Assembly (NCBI GenBank): GCA_005883585.1
Contig: VBFD01000020.1
Span: 1-50,849, forward strand
DNA from: UBA10449 sp005883585
GTDB taxonomy: Bacteria; Chloroflexota; Dormibacteria; Dormibacterales; Dormibacteraceae
Direction of reading: 5' to 3'
Length of the DNA stretch: 50,849 nucleotides
The notes beneath the pieces are model-generated. The model was not told the DNA's origin and made no database searches. It saw nothing but the letters and a program-made list of their open reading frames with translations. This document shows, piece after piece, positions 16,608-25,340 of this stretch (its first letter is position 1; each line of letters starts with the position of its first letter). The position numbers and the translations under genes were made by a program.

Positions 16608-17435
16608 ATGATCCAGCTCGATCGGCACGACGCGAACAAGGTTGAAAGCGCGCGCGCCATCGTGCGCGACCTCTCCTCGGTCCTGGTGGCTTACTCGGGC
16701 GGCGTCGATTCTTCGCTGCTGCTGAAGCTGGCGCTGGACGAGCTCGGCGATCGCGCGGTGGCCGTGCTTGCGAGCTCGCCGGCTTACCCCGAGTCGGAGC
16801 AGGAGGAGGCGCGCGACTTCGCCCGGCGGCTGGGGGCCCGACTGGTCGAGTGTTCGACCAGCGAGGTCGAGCTCGACGCCTACAGGCGCAACAACCCGGA
16901 CCGCTGCTTCCACTGCAAGGAAGAGCTGTTCGAAACGCTCGAGCCCATACGGCTCGACCTCGGTCTCGACCACATCGCTTACGGTGCGACCGCCGACGAC
17001 GCAGGCGACCACCGTCCAGGCCACGGTTCGGCCGTGCGGCGCGGGGTCCGCTTCCCGCTGCTCGAGGCCGGCATGGGAAAGGCGGAGGTCCGCGCGGCCG
17101 CGCGCCGTCTCGGACTGCCGAACTGGAACAAGGCCTCGTTTGCATGCCTCTCTTCGCGGATCCCCCACGGGACCGAGGTGACGGTCGAAGCCTTGCGTCA
17201 GATCGAGTCGGCCGAGGCCGCGATCAAAGCCCTCGGATTCAGGCAGGTTCGGGTGCGCCACCACGGCGATGTCGCCCGCATCGAGGTCGAGCCCGCGGAG
17301 ATCGGCCGCCTGGTCTCGGAACGCGAAAAGGTCGTCGACGCGCTGCGCGCGGCGGGCTACAACTTCGTCTCGCTCGACCTCGAGGGGTACGCGACCGGAA
17401 GCCTGAACCGGACCTGGAAACCCGCCGCCAAATAA
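16608..17435 (+). CDS. larE: ATP-dependent sacrificial sulfur transferase LarE
   Basis: A 275-residue PP-loop ATP pyrophosphatase. The family adenylates pyridinium biscarboxylate and donates a cysteine sulfur, making the nickel-pincer cofactor of lactate racemase. Visible: P-loop SGGVDSS, the CFHCKEELFE motif, and SFACLSSRIPHG, whose Cys180 corresponds to the sacrificial cysteine of characterised LarE proteins. A C-terminal subdomain follows (VRVRHHGDVARIEVEP). larB, larC and larA are not in the window, and the neighbour is a MoeB-like E1, so a different sulfur acceptor is possible. Stop is immediately followed by the GTG of glpK, which implies translational coupling. Confidence 0.9.
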   Translation: MIQLDRHDANKVESARAIVRDLSSVLVAYSGGVDSSLLLKLALDELGDRAVAVLASSPAYPESEQEEARDFARRLGARLVECSTSEVELDAYRRNNPDRCFHCKEELFETLEPIRLDLGLDHIAYGATADDAGDHRPGHGSAVRRGVRFPLLEAGMGKAEVRAAARRLGLPNWNKASFACLSSRIPHGTEVTVEALRQIESAEAAIKALGFRQVRVRHHGDVARIEVEPAEIGRLVSEREKVVDALRAAGYNFVSLDLEGYATGSLNRTWKPAAK

Positions 17436-18926
17436 GTGGCTGATCGCCGGGTCGTTCTCAGCCTCGACGAGGGGACGACCGGCGCCACCTCCATAGCCGT
17501 CGGCATGGACGGCAGTGTGGTCGGCAAGGGATACAAGGAGATCGCCCAGCACTACCCGCAGCCGGGCTGGGTGGAGCACGACGCTGACGAGATCTGGGCG
17601 GCCGTGCAGGACAGCGCGCGTCAGGCGCTCGCCGCCGCGAGCGCGGAACCTCGGGACGTGCTCGCGATCGGGATCACCAACCAGCGGGAGACGCTCGTGG
17701 TCTGGGATCGGCGCACGCTGAAGCCGCTCGCTCGCGCGATCGTCTGGCAGGATCGCCGCACCGCCGCCGATTGCGTGCGGCTGCGCGAGGCCGGTCATGA
17801 AGACCGCGTGCGCGCGGTCACCGGGCTGGTCATCGACCCGTACTTCACCGCCACCAAGCTGGCCTGGGTGCTTCGCCACGTCCCTGGCGCGAAGGACGCC
17901 GCGGTGGGCACTGTTGACAGCTGGCTGGTCGCGCGCCTGTCCGCCGGTCGCGATCACGTGACCGACGCTTCGAACGCCTCGCGCACACTGCTTTTCGACA
18001 TCGGGCGCGGAGCGTGGAGCGAGGAGATGGCCGAACTCTTCGGTGTCTCCCTCACCAACCTCCCCGAGGTGCGCGACTCGACTGGGCCGATCTCCGCGAG
18101 CGTTCCCGAAGCATTCGGGGGAATCGAAGCGCCCATCACCGGGATCGCCGGTGACCAGCAAGCCGCGCTGTTCGGCCAGGCGTGCACCGCCGTCGGCATG
18201 GCCAAGAACACATATGGCACGGGATCCTTCGTGCTTGCGCAAACGGGCGCGGACCGTGTGCCCTCGAAGTCCGGGATGCTGACGACAGTCGCGTGGCGCC
18301 GGTCGGGACGCCTCAGCTACGCGCTCGAGGGCGCCATCTTCATCACCGGAGCGGCCCTCCAGTGGCTGCGGGACGGCCTCAGGATCATCGAAAGTGCCGC
18401 TGAAGCGGGGCCCCTCGCCTCCTCCGTTCCGGACGCCGGCGGGGTGTTCCTGGTTCCGGCCTTTGTCGGCCTCGGTGCGCCGTACTGGGACCCGTTCGCG
18501 CGCGGCACGATCGTGGGACTCACCAGGGGCAGCGGGCGCGCACAGCTCGTGCGCGCTGCCGTGGAAGCGATGGCGTATCAGACTCGCGACGTCGTCGAGG
18601 CGATGCAGGGCGACACCGGCAAGGCGCTCACCGAGCTCCGCGTCGACGGCGGCGCCGCGGTCATGGACGTACTTTGCCAGTTCCAGGCCGACCTGCTGGG
18701 CATCCCGGTGAGGCGGCCGCGGCAAACCGAGACCACCGCGCTGGGCGCCGCGTTTCTCGCCGGGCTTGGCGCGCGAGTGTGGAGCGACGCCGACCTCGAG
18801 GGCTTATGGAAGCTCGACCGGGAGTTCGAGCCGGCGATCTCCAGAGACCAGGCCGCGTTGCTGCAATCGCAGTGGAGGCGGGCGGTAGAACGGAGTCGCA
18901 GCTGGTCGCTACCCGATAATCAGTAG
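17436..18926 (+). CDS. glpK: Glycerol kinase
   Basis: A 496-residue FGGY-family kinase that makes sn-glycerol 3-phosphate from glycerol and ATP. N-terminal phosphate loop reads DEGTTGATSIAV (the usual form is DQGTTSSR), then QHYPQPGWVEHDADEIW and ITNQRET, and WQDRRTA. The second domain has YGTGSFVLAQTG and the C-terminal ATP-site pattern ELRVDGGAAVMDVLCQFQADLL, all typical for GlpK. Length is normal. GTG start abuts the larE stop. The next gene starts 1 nt after its stop. Supply of glycerol 3-phosphate to membrane lipids would suit the membrane glycosyltransferases downstream. Confidence 0.95.
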   Translation: MADRRVVLSLDEGTTGATSIAVGMDGSVVGKGYKEIAQHYPQPGWVEHDADEIWAAVQDSARQALAAASAEPRDVLAIGITNQRETLVVWDRRTLKPLARAIVWQDRRTAADCVRLREAGHEDRVRAVTGLVIDPYFTATKLAWVLRHVPGAKDAAVGTVDSWLVARLSAGRDHVTDASNASRTLLFDIGRGAWSEEMAELFGVSLTNLPEVRDSTGPISASVPEAFGGIEAPITGIAGDQQAALFGQACTAVGMAKNTYGTGSFVLAQTGADRVPSKSGMLTTVAWRRSGRLSYALEGAIFITGAALQWLRDGLRIIESAAEAGPLASSVPDAGGVFLVPAFVGLGAPYWDPFARGTIVGLTRGSGRAQLVRAAVEAMAYQTRDVVEAMQGDTGKALTELRVDGGAAVMDVLCQFQADLLGIPVRRPRQTETTALGAAFLAGLGARVWSDADLEGLWKLDREFEPAISRDQAALLQSQWRRAVERSRSWSLPDNQ

Positions 18927-18927
18927 C

Positions 18928-19530
18928 TTGAGCTCCAACGGGGCACGGCCAGTCAAGGGACGGCAGCGGATCCTCTACGCCGAGGAGTTGTGGCGCTGGC
19001 AGCGGTTTTACGCCGGCCTGCTGGTCGCGGTGGGGGTCGTCGCGATCGGGGTTGTCCTCTATTCGCATCAGCCCATCAACCAGGGCAACATCATCTGGCT
19101 CTTCTACGCGCCGGTCGGTCTGCTCCTCGGCGGAGCGTTCCTGATCTATCGATGGCGCAGCTTCGTCGAGCCGCTGGATTCCGGACTCAAGGTCTCGACG
19201 CTGTTCTCTAACGTGTTGATCGAGTACGAAAACATCCGCATGGTGAAGGTGCAGCCGCTCAAGGTCGCCTTCCAGGATTCCCGGCGATCGAAAGTGGCGC
19301 GGATCATGAAACCGCTGCTCGAGAAGCCGGCACTTTTCGTTCGGGTTCGCGGAGATGACGAACAGCTCGCGGCCATCAAGAAGCGCCTTGGCTCGCGCCT
19401 GTTCTACGAAGACACGATCGCGATGCCCATACCCGATGCCGACGCGGCTTCGTGGGAGATCACCGCGAAGCTGCCATATCGGATGGGACAGAACCTAGGT
19501 GGAGGCCGGCGTCGAAAGCGGCGCCGCTGA
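18928..19530 (+). CDS. Two-TM membrane protein, possible PH-like domain
   Basis: A 200-residue protein with two hydrophobic segments (about residues 29-48 and 57-74) separated by a short loop, and a C-terminal soluble domain beginning EPLDSGLKVSTLFSNVLIEYENIRMVKV. That layout resembles bacterial PH-domain membrane proteins, but I cannot assign it firmly. The tail is very basic (GGGRRRKRRR). TTG at 18928 is the only start close to the glpK stop (1 nt gap). The 3' end overlaps the next gene by up to 79 nt in another frame. Confidence 0.7.
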   Translation: MSSNGARPVKGRQRILYAEELWRWQRFYAGLLVAVGVVAIGVVLYSHQPINQGNIIWLFYAPVGLLLGGAFLIYRWRSFVEPLDSGLKVSTLFSNVLIEYENIRMVKVQPLKVAFQDSRRSKVARIMKPLLEKPALFVRVRGDDEQLAAIKKRLGSRLFYEDTIAMPIPDADAASWEITAKLPYRMGQNLGGGRRRKRRR

Positions 19531-21239
19531 GTGAAGAGCGGGTCGAGGTCCTAGATCGGAGCCGACCGGCGTCAGCGGAGGCGATCAGTCCGGCGCAGCC
19601 CGTGTACTTCGATCGCTGGGACGCGATTGCGATGCTCGCGTTCACGGTGGTGGCGTTCGTTCTTCGTTTTTACAGCCCGATCATGCCCGACTTCTTCCTT
19701 CATCCATTCCAGGGCCCACTCGTCTCGAACTGCGTTGCCAACACGCCGATCGACCCCAAGGGGGATCCCGGGACGCTTTGCGGACTCGCGTATCCCTTCA
19801 ACCGCGGGTACGCGGACAACAACGGCCAGCTCTCACCGCCCAACGGGCAGGTCTTCGACGAGATCTACTTCCCGGTCGACGCGTACGACGACTTCAAGAA
19901 CGTGCAGTGCCATCCCCACAACCTGTACTGCCCATACTTCGACCCTGAGCCGCCCCTTTCGAAGCTGATCATCGGTGCCGGGGAGTGGGGTTATGGGTGG
20001 TACCGTGCCCAATTCCAGGGCGCCACCGGCGCTTACATCGACCTCGGCTTCAACACGTTCGGCTGGCGCATCGCGGTCTGCATCTTCGGAACGCTGTGCG
20101 TCCCTCTGATGTACCTCTTCGCGAGACGCCTGTGGCCGAATCGCCTTTTCGCACTGGCGGCAGCGACGCTCGTGTGCTTCGACGGGATGTTCTTCTTGCA
20201 ATCCCGAATCGGCATGATCGACATCTTTCCGATCTTCTTGATCCTACTCGGGTACACGCTGTACCTCGTCCACATCCAGAGTCGAACGCCGCGCGCCTCG
20301 ATCGTGACCCTGTTTCTGCTCGGCATCGTGCTTGGGCTTGGCATCGCGTCGAAATGGATCGTCCTGGCAGCGTGGGCAAGCATCGTCTTCCTGCTCGTGG
20401 CCAGGGCCATCAGGCGGCATGTGGACGTTCGCATCGGCCCGCAAGACGATCCGATCTGGACGTGGGAGCGTGGGGAAGGGCCGGCAGTTGCCGGCGGCGC
20501 CCGCGCCGACGTGTATGTGCTGCTCGCGCTCGTCGCCCTGGTGGCGATCCCGCTCGCGATTTACTACGCGTCGTGGTACCCATTCTTCCTTCGCGGCCAA
20601 TTCCAGAACCTGGCCGATCTCATCGAATACCAGCGGCAGTCGTACATCTATCACGCGACGCTGACGGCAACGCATCCCTACGGCTCACCGTGGTGGTCGT
20701 GGCCGTTCCTGTCGAGGCCGGTCCTTTACTACGCGGAGTACACGAACCTGGGCATCGACCACTGGACCGGACAGGCGCTCATCTCACGCATCGAGGACCT
20801 CGGCAATCCATGGATCTGGTGGACGAGCCTGCCGTGCGTACTCGCCCTGCCGTACTTCATCGTTCGCCACCGCAGCTTCCCGGCGACCGTGATCCTGATG
20901 GGATTCGTCACCCAGTACCTACCGTGGTCGCACATCAGCCGTGTGCTCTTTCTGTACCACATGTTCGGCGGGCTGATTTTCATGGTCCTCGCGCTCGCGT
21001 TTGTGCTCGCCCATGTCGCCACGCATATGCCGTCCGTCGGCCGCCGTGTGCTCATCGCACACCTCGGCCTTACGGTCGCGTTCTTTTTCTACTTCTATCC
21101 CTTGTGGACCGGGCTCCCGATCTCGATCGGCGCGAACGATCCAGGCCCGGGCACGCCCATCTGGGGCCCCAAGATGTGGCTCGTCAACTGCAAGCCGAAC
21201 CTCCCGGCTTCGCAGCCGCAGCTGTGGTGCTGGAGCTGA
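19452..21239 (+). CDS. GT39-type dolichyl/polyprenyl-phosphate mannose-protein mannosyltransferase
   Basis: A 595-residue integral membrane protein of the protein O-mannosyltransferase (PMT, GT-C fold) family, which moves mannose from a lipid carrier to Ser/Thr of exported proteins. The first external loop carries FDEIYFPVDAY with the acidic pair Asp136-Glu137, matching the catalytic FDE motif of PMTs; further on ESR-like loop text (FLQSRIGMIDIFPIF) and CPYFDPEPPLSKLIIG match the family (HPPL/EPPLSK). At least ten hydrophobic segments are visible. The C-terminus ends LPASQPQLWCWS. GTG 19452 overlaps the previous gene by 79 nt; GTG near 19602 is an alternative since the PMT domain begins about residue 53. 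Confidence 0.85.
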   Translation: MGDHREAAISDGTEPRWRPASKAAPLSEERVEVLDRSRPASAEAISPAQPVYFDRWDAIAMLAFTVVAFVLRFYSPIMPDFFLHPFQGPLVSNCVANTPIDPKGDPGTLCGLAYPFNRGYADNNGQLSPPNGQVFDEIYFPVDAYDDFKNVQCHPHNLYCPYFDPEPPLSKLIIGAGEWGYGWYRAQFQGATGAYIDLGFNTFGWRIAVCIFGTLCVPLMYLFARRLWPNRLFALAAATLVCFDGMFFLQSRIGMIDIFPIFLILLGYTLYLVHIQSRTPRASIVTLFLLGIVLGLGIASKWIVLAAWASIVFLLVARAIRRHVDVRIGPQDDPIWTWERGEGPAVAGGARADVYVLLALVALVAIPLAIYYASWYPFFLRGQFQNLADLIEYQRQSYIYHATLTATHPYGSPWWSWPFLSRPVLYYAEYTNLGIDHWTGQALISRIEDLGNPWIWWTSLPCVLALPYFIVRHRSFPATVILMGFVTQYLPWSHISRVLFLYHMFGGLIFMVLALAFVLAHVATHMPSVGRRVLIAHLGLTVAFFFYFYPLWTGLPISIGANDPGPGTPIWGPKMWLVNCKPNLPASQPQLWCWS

Positions 21240-21250
21240 AGGAAATCTAG

Positions 21251-23179
21251 ATGGCCGAGGGCGCAGCTCGCCCGGCCGCGATGCCTTCGATCGGCCTGGC
21301 CGGTCGCTGGATCGGCGTTGGCGTCGTGCTGGTCTTGCTGCTCATCCTTGGACTGCTGTTCGGTGCGGCCGCGATCCTGCTGGTCGGCTGCGTGGTGGCG
21401 GGGTTTGGCATCACCTATCTGAGCAGCCTCGCTCTGAGCTTCGAAGAGCGCTTCGCTTCCGCCATCGCGAACCGCGCTCAAGCGACCGCGGACCTTCTGG
21501 ACGCGATCGCGCGCTGGAGCTCGTCGCCGCGGACCGCGGGCCATCCGTGGCCGCTCGCGGCCATCTTTCTGGCGTGCGGCGCGTGGACGGTCCACTTCCT
21601 GCACCAGGCATACATCTTCAAACCCGAAGGACTGTGGGCCGGCTATATCAACATCTGGGGCGACTGGGCGGCACACCTCACCTTCGCGGGCTCCTTCGCG
21701 TACGGGCACAACTTCCCACCGCAGTATCCGATCGACCCGGGCAACAACCTCGGCTACCCGTTCATGATCGACTTCCTCGCCGCCAACCTCGTCCCGCTCG
21801 GCAGCTCGTTGCCTTCTGCGCTCGTGCTCACCTCCGGCTTGCTGGGCCTTGCGTTTCCGGCCGTCCTGTACCTTGCCGCCGCGCGATTCGCAGGCGGCCG
21901 CGCGGCAGCCGCGATTGCGGTCTTCGTTTTCCTGCTCAGCGGCGGACTGGGCTTCGTCTACCTGATCATCGACGTGGGCCACAACGGTCTCGGGGTGCTG
22001 GCGCATCTGCCCCGCGAGTACACGCTCGACCGCGACCTCAACTTCCAGTGGCTGAACCCGGTGCTCGCTTACCTCGTCCCTCAGCGCTCGACGCTGTTCG
22101 GCTTCAGCCTGGCGCTGATCGTCCTGGTGGTTGTGTGGCTTGCTGTTCGCGAGCGCCGCGGTTGGCAGGCGTTCCTATTTCCCGGTGTTGTGGCGGGCCT
22201 CATGCCGGCCTTCCACGTTCATGCGTACGGAACGGTCGTCGCGCTCGCCGCGTTCTGGGCAGCGTTCCACTGGCGGCGCGAGTGGCTCGCCTACTTCATT
22301 CCAGCCCTCGCGCTTGCCATTCCGGTCTTGATCTGGATGTGGCCGCCGGTCAACAACAATGCGTGCGGCGGCGGGTCCGCCGTCGGTGGTTACTGCCTGG
22401 AGGTGGGCTGGCTCTCGTATACGGATTGGCAGCGCGATGGCGTCCTCTACTTCCCGGTGGACTTCGCCTGGTTCTGGATCAAGAACCTGTCTGTGTTCAT
22501 CCCCCTTCTCCTTGCCGCCCATCTCGCGCGGCGCCGGTTTCCTGACGCATTCGCGAAATGGTTTGCCCCGATGTGGCTGTGGTTCCTGGTCCCCAACGTG
22601 GTCGTCCTTCAGCCGTGGGACTGGGACAACACCAAGTTCTTCATCTTCTGGGCGCTGCTGGGCAGCATCGTGGTCGGCGGCCTGATCGCCGGGATCTTCC
22701 GGCGCGGGCCGGCCGGTATCGCGGTGGCGTCGGCGTTGCTGATTGTGCTTGGTCTCGCGGGCGCTCTTGACCTCGCCCGCGCCTCCGATGCCAGCGTCAG
22801 CTCATACGAGTTCACAGACACGAAAGGGCTGCAAGTCGCGGAGTGGGCGCGGCAGAACACCCGATTCGACGCGGTATTCGCGGTCGCGGACGAGCACAAC
22901 AGCCCGATTCCGACCCTCGGGGGGAGGCGGGTCATGAGCGGTTATCCCGGCTGGCTGTGGACGTATGGGCTGCGCGACTACGTACGGAAGCAGGCGGACG
23001 AGGCGGCGATTCTTCGTGGGGACCAGAGCACGGCTGACCTGGTCGACCGGTATGGCGTCGGCTATGTGCTCATCGGTCCGCAGGAGCTGGCGCCCGCGCG
23101 GGCGGCGAGCCAGACGTACTGGCAGCAGCATGGGACGCTCGTGTATTCGAACGGCGAGTATTTCGTTTACAGGGTCTGA
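21251..23179 (+). CDS. Large multi-pass membrane protein, probable GT-C fold glycosyltransferase
   Basis: A 642-residue protein with about twelve hydrophobic segments and a soluble C-terminal domain of about 110 residues (from SYEFTDTKGLQVAEWARQ). The first large outside loop carries YINIWGDWAAHLTFAGSFAYG, an acidic residue in the place used by GT-C enzymes, and QWLNPVLAYLVPQRS resembles loops in related bacterial membrane glycosyltransferases. The C-terminal part (TRFDAVFAVADEHNSPIPTLGGRRVMSGYP) is typical of large proteins of this type that carry a periplasmic tail. I cannot name acceptor or donor. It follows the GT39 gene by 11 bp, which suggests joint action. Confidence 0.75.
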   Translation: MAEGAARPAAMPSIGLAGRWIGVGVVLVLLLILGLLFGAAAILLVGCVVAGFGITYLSSLALSFEERFASAIANRAQATADLLDAIARWSSSPRTAGHPWPLAAIFLACGAWTVHFLHQAYIFKPEGLWAGYINIWGDWAAHLTFAGSFAYGHNFPPQYPIDPGNNLGYPFMIDFLAANLVPLGSSLPSALVLTSGLLGLAFPAVLYLAAARFAGGRAAAAIAVFVFLLSGGLGFVYLIIDVGHNGLGVLAHLPREYTLDRDLNFQWLNPVLAYLVPQRSTLFGFSLALIVLVVVWLAVRERRGWQAFLFPGVVAGLMPAFHVHAYGTVVALAAFWAAFHWRREWLAYFIPALALAIPVLIWMWPPVNNNACGGGSAVGGYCLEVGWLSYTDWQRDGVLYFPVDFAWFWIKNLSVFIPLLLAAHLARRRFPDAFAKWFAPMWLWFLVPNVVVLQPWDWDNTKFFIFWALLGSIVVGGLIAGIFRRGPAGIAVASALLIVLGLAGALDLARASDASVSSYEFTDTKGLQVAEWARQNTRFDAVFAVADEHNSPIPTLGGRRVMSGYPGWLWTYGLRDYVRKQADEAAILRGDQSTADLVDRYGVGYVLIGPQELAPARAASQTYWQQHGTLVYSNGEYFVYRV

Positions 23180-23206
23180 TCCCGGGCCCGGAGTAGGCTG
23201 TCGGGC

Positions 23207-24646
23207 GTGCCCGACCCGCTCTCCGATCGCGCCAACCTGGCCGCAGCCCTCGACCTCGTCGCGCGCGAGGCCAAGGCGTATCTGGACGGCATCGATGAGG
23301 CGCTGGTCCGGCCGCACCGCAATGTCGCAATGCCCGACACGCATCTTCCCGAACAGGGCGTCGGGTCGCTTGCGGCGCTTTCCGAGCTGATCGAGGCGGC
23401 GAACGAAAGCAGCACCCGATCCGGTGGTCCGCGCTTCTTCCATTTCGTGATGGGTGGAGGAACGCCCGCGGCGCTGGCGGCAGACTGGCTGACGTCCGCG
23501 CTGGACCAGAGCGCTTACAACTGGGTCAGCTCGGCCTTCGCGTCGAGGTTGGAGCAGGTCAGCATCGGGTGGCTCAAGGACCTCTTCGGACTGCCGCCCG
23601 TGTGGACTGGCGTGATCACGACCGGCGCCACGATGGCGAACTTCGCGGGCCTCGCGGCGGCGCGCCGATGGTGGGGACTAGAGCAAGGCGTCGACGTCGA
23701 GGCGGCGGGGTTGAGTGGATTGCCTCCGATGACGATCCTGTCGAGCGGGTACGTACATGTAAGTGCGCTCAAGGCGATCGCGATGCTTGGGCTCGGTCGG
23801 GAGCGGGTGCGGACGCTCTCGCGCGACGGCGCCGGCCGCATCGACCTCGATGCGCTGGGGTCTGTGCTGCAAGAGCGGGACTCCGAACCCGTCGTGATCA
23901 TCGCCAACGCGGGCGATGTCAACACAGGTGATTTCGATCCGATCGCCGACATCGTGGCGCTGGCGCGCAAGCATCGAGCTTGGGTGCATGTCGACGGCGC
24001 GTTCGGATTGTTTGCCGCGGTGTCACCGGCCACACGTCATCTCGTCGAAGGTCTGGAGCACGCGGACTCGGTGGGTGTGGACGGCCACAAATGGCTCAAC
24101 GTGCCGTACGACTCGGGCTATGCATTCGTTCGCGACCCGGCGTTTCTCGCCGGCGCGTTCGGCGCTAGCGCGTCCTATCTCGGTGCTGAGGCGTCGGCGC
24201 GGCCGGTCTTTGGCAACCTTGGCCCCGAGATGTCGCGGCGCGCGCGCTCACTTGCGGTATGGGCGACGCTACGCGCTTACGGTCGCGAGGGCTACCGAGA
24301 GATGGTCGAGCGACACCTGCGACTTGCGCAGCGGGTCGCCGAACAGGTGGATGCCGCGCCTGACCTGGAACGCCTGGCGGACGTTTCCTTGAATGTAGTC
24401 TGCTTTCGCTACCACCCGGCCGGCGTTCCGGACGACCAGCTCGACGACCTCAACCGCCGCCTCGGCGAGCTCGTGCTCGAGGACGGCCGGGTTTACTTCG
24501 GGACCACCGTGTACGGCGGCACGGTTGCGTTCCGGCCCGCGATCGTCAACTGGCGGACGGGCGAGGAAGACGCGGACCTGATCGTTTCGACGGTCAGGGA
24601 GTTGGGAGCCCGAGCGGTCGCTCAGACTGAGGCGTCGCGGGCGTAG
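23207..24646 (+). CDS. PLP-dependent decarboxylase (group II, aromatic amino acid decarboxylase-like)
   Basis: A 479-residue fold-type I PLP enzyme. TTGATMANFAGLAAAR contacts the phosphate; HVDGAFGLFAAVSP holds the Asp that pairs with the pyridine nitrogen; GVDGHKWLNVPYDSG holds Lys295, the Schiff-base lysine. The pattern and length fit the group II decarboxylases (aromatic amino acid, glutamate, 2,4-diaminobutyrate). Substrate is not determinable here. GTG start has TAGGCT exactly 7 nt upstream, so besides being last in the run it may have its own leaderless promoter. The final 53 nt overlap the opposed DUF1003 gene. Confidence 0.88.
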   Translation: MPDPLSDRANLAAALDLVAREAKAYLDGIDEALVRPHRNVAMPDTHLPEQGVGSLAALSELIEAANESSTRSGGPRFFHFVMGGGTPAALAADWLTSALDQSAYNWVSSAFASRLEQVSIGWLKDLFGLPPVWTGVITTGATMANFAGLAAARRWWGLEQGVDVEAAGLSGLPPMTILSSGYVHVSALKAIAMLGLGRERVRTLSRDGAGRIDLDALGSVLQERDSEPVVIIANAGDVNTGDFDPIADIVALARKHRAWVHVDGAFGLFAAVSPATRHLVEGLEHADSVGVDGHKWLNVPYDSGYAFVRDPAFLAGAFGASASYLGAEASARPVFGNLGPEMSRRARSLAVWATLRAYGREGYREMVERHLRLAQRVAEQVDAAPDLERLADVSLNVVCFRYHPAGVPDDQLDDLNRRLGELVLEDGRVYFGTTVYGGTVAFRPAIVNWRTGEEDADLIVSTVRELGARAVAQTEASRA

Positions 24647-25241
24647 GGCTCGGGGCCGGCGCCGGCGATGTCGGGGCTTGCGGGACCTGCGGGGCCTGCG
24701 GGGCCTGCGGAGGCCGCGAAGTCTCAGGGCTAGGCTCCAGCACCTGCTCGATCCTGCGCGCCAACCTCTTCATCTCGCGATCGCCTCGGTCGAGGCGATT
24801 GACGATCTGCAGCAGGATCTCGTCCTGGTGCATGAGGTGGTTCATCAACGCCTTCAGCTCCTCTTCGGCTTTGACGTTGAGCTCGTATTCGTTTTGGGCG
24901 CGCATGCGGTCGCGGTCGGCCATGCTGTTCAAAGTCATGAGCACGACCGAGACCCAGATGGCGGCCTCGAGGCTGAAGACGAAATTGAGGAACAAGAACG
25001 GATACGGATCCCAGTGGCGGAGGAGGCCGATGGCGTTGAGCAGGACCCAAAGCAACATCAGGCCGACCTGGGCGAGCACGAAGATCCAGCTGCCGATGAG
25101 GCGCGCGAAATCGGAGGCGACGCGGTCGGCGAAGGTGAGCTTGCGGTCGACGTCGCGGTTGAGGTCGCGGACGGGGGGATGGTCGTGCTGGTGCTTGATC
25201 AGGTCCCGCGCGATGTCTTCGATTTCTCTTCCGATTGACAT
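24594..25241 (-). CDS. DUF1003 domain membrane protein
   Basis: A 215-residue protein. The central DUF1003 domain is clear: ADRVASDFARLIGSWIFVLAQ, then WDPYPFLFLNFVFSLEAA, then NSMADRDRMRAQNEYELNVKAEEEL, with two transmembrane segments. A coiled-coil-like stretch follows (about 120-165), and the last 45 residues are Pro/Ala rich with PQAP repeats encoded by a 9-nt tandem repeat near 24683-24719. Function of the family is unknown. The ATG has AAGGAAG 6 nt upstream. Its 3' end overlaps the PLP decarboxylase gene tail-to-tail by 53 nt. Confidence 0.88.
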   Translation of the reverse strand: MSIGREIEDIARDLIKHQHDHPPVRDLNRDVDRKLTFADRVASDFARLIGSWIFVLAQVGLMLLWVLLNAIGLLRHWDPYPFLFLNFVFSLEAAIWVSVVLMTLNSMADRDRMRAQNEYELNVKAEEELKALMNHLMHQDEILLQIVNRLDRGDREMKRLARRIEQVLEPSPETSRPPQAPQAPQVPQAPTSPAPAPSPTPATPQSERPLGLPTP

Positions 25242-25340
25242 TTGGTCTTCCTTCTAGGGGGTTGCTGTGTCGCGTGGTGTGGCGCTCTAATTCGATAGCT
25301 TGGCTCAAAAGACCCTTGTCTGGCTACTGAAAGTAGGTTT

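Noticed and set aside
15840..18725. A 961-codon open frame on the minus strand over moeB, larE and glpK
   Set aside because: It is exactly antisense to three well-supported genes, is rich in Arg/Gly/His/Asp as expected for the complement of high-GC codons, and has no recognisable domain.
21001..22545. A 514-codon plus-strand frame across the two membrane protein genes
   Set aside because: Overlaps strongly supported coding sequence in another frame and has an Arg/Pro/Ser-rich composition typical of shadow frames.
24683..24719. Short tandem repeats that might suggest a CRISPR array
   Set aside because: The units are 9 nt, contiguous and encode the PQAP repeats of the DUF1003 protein; no spacers are present.
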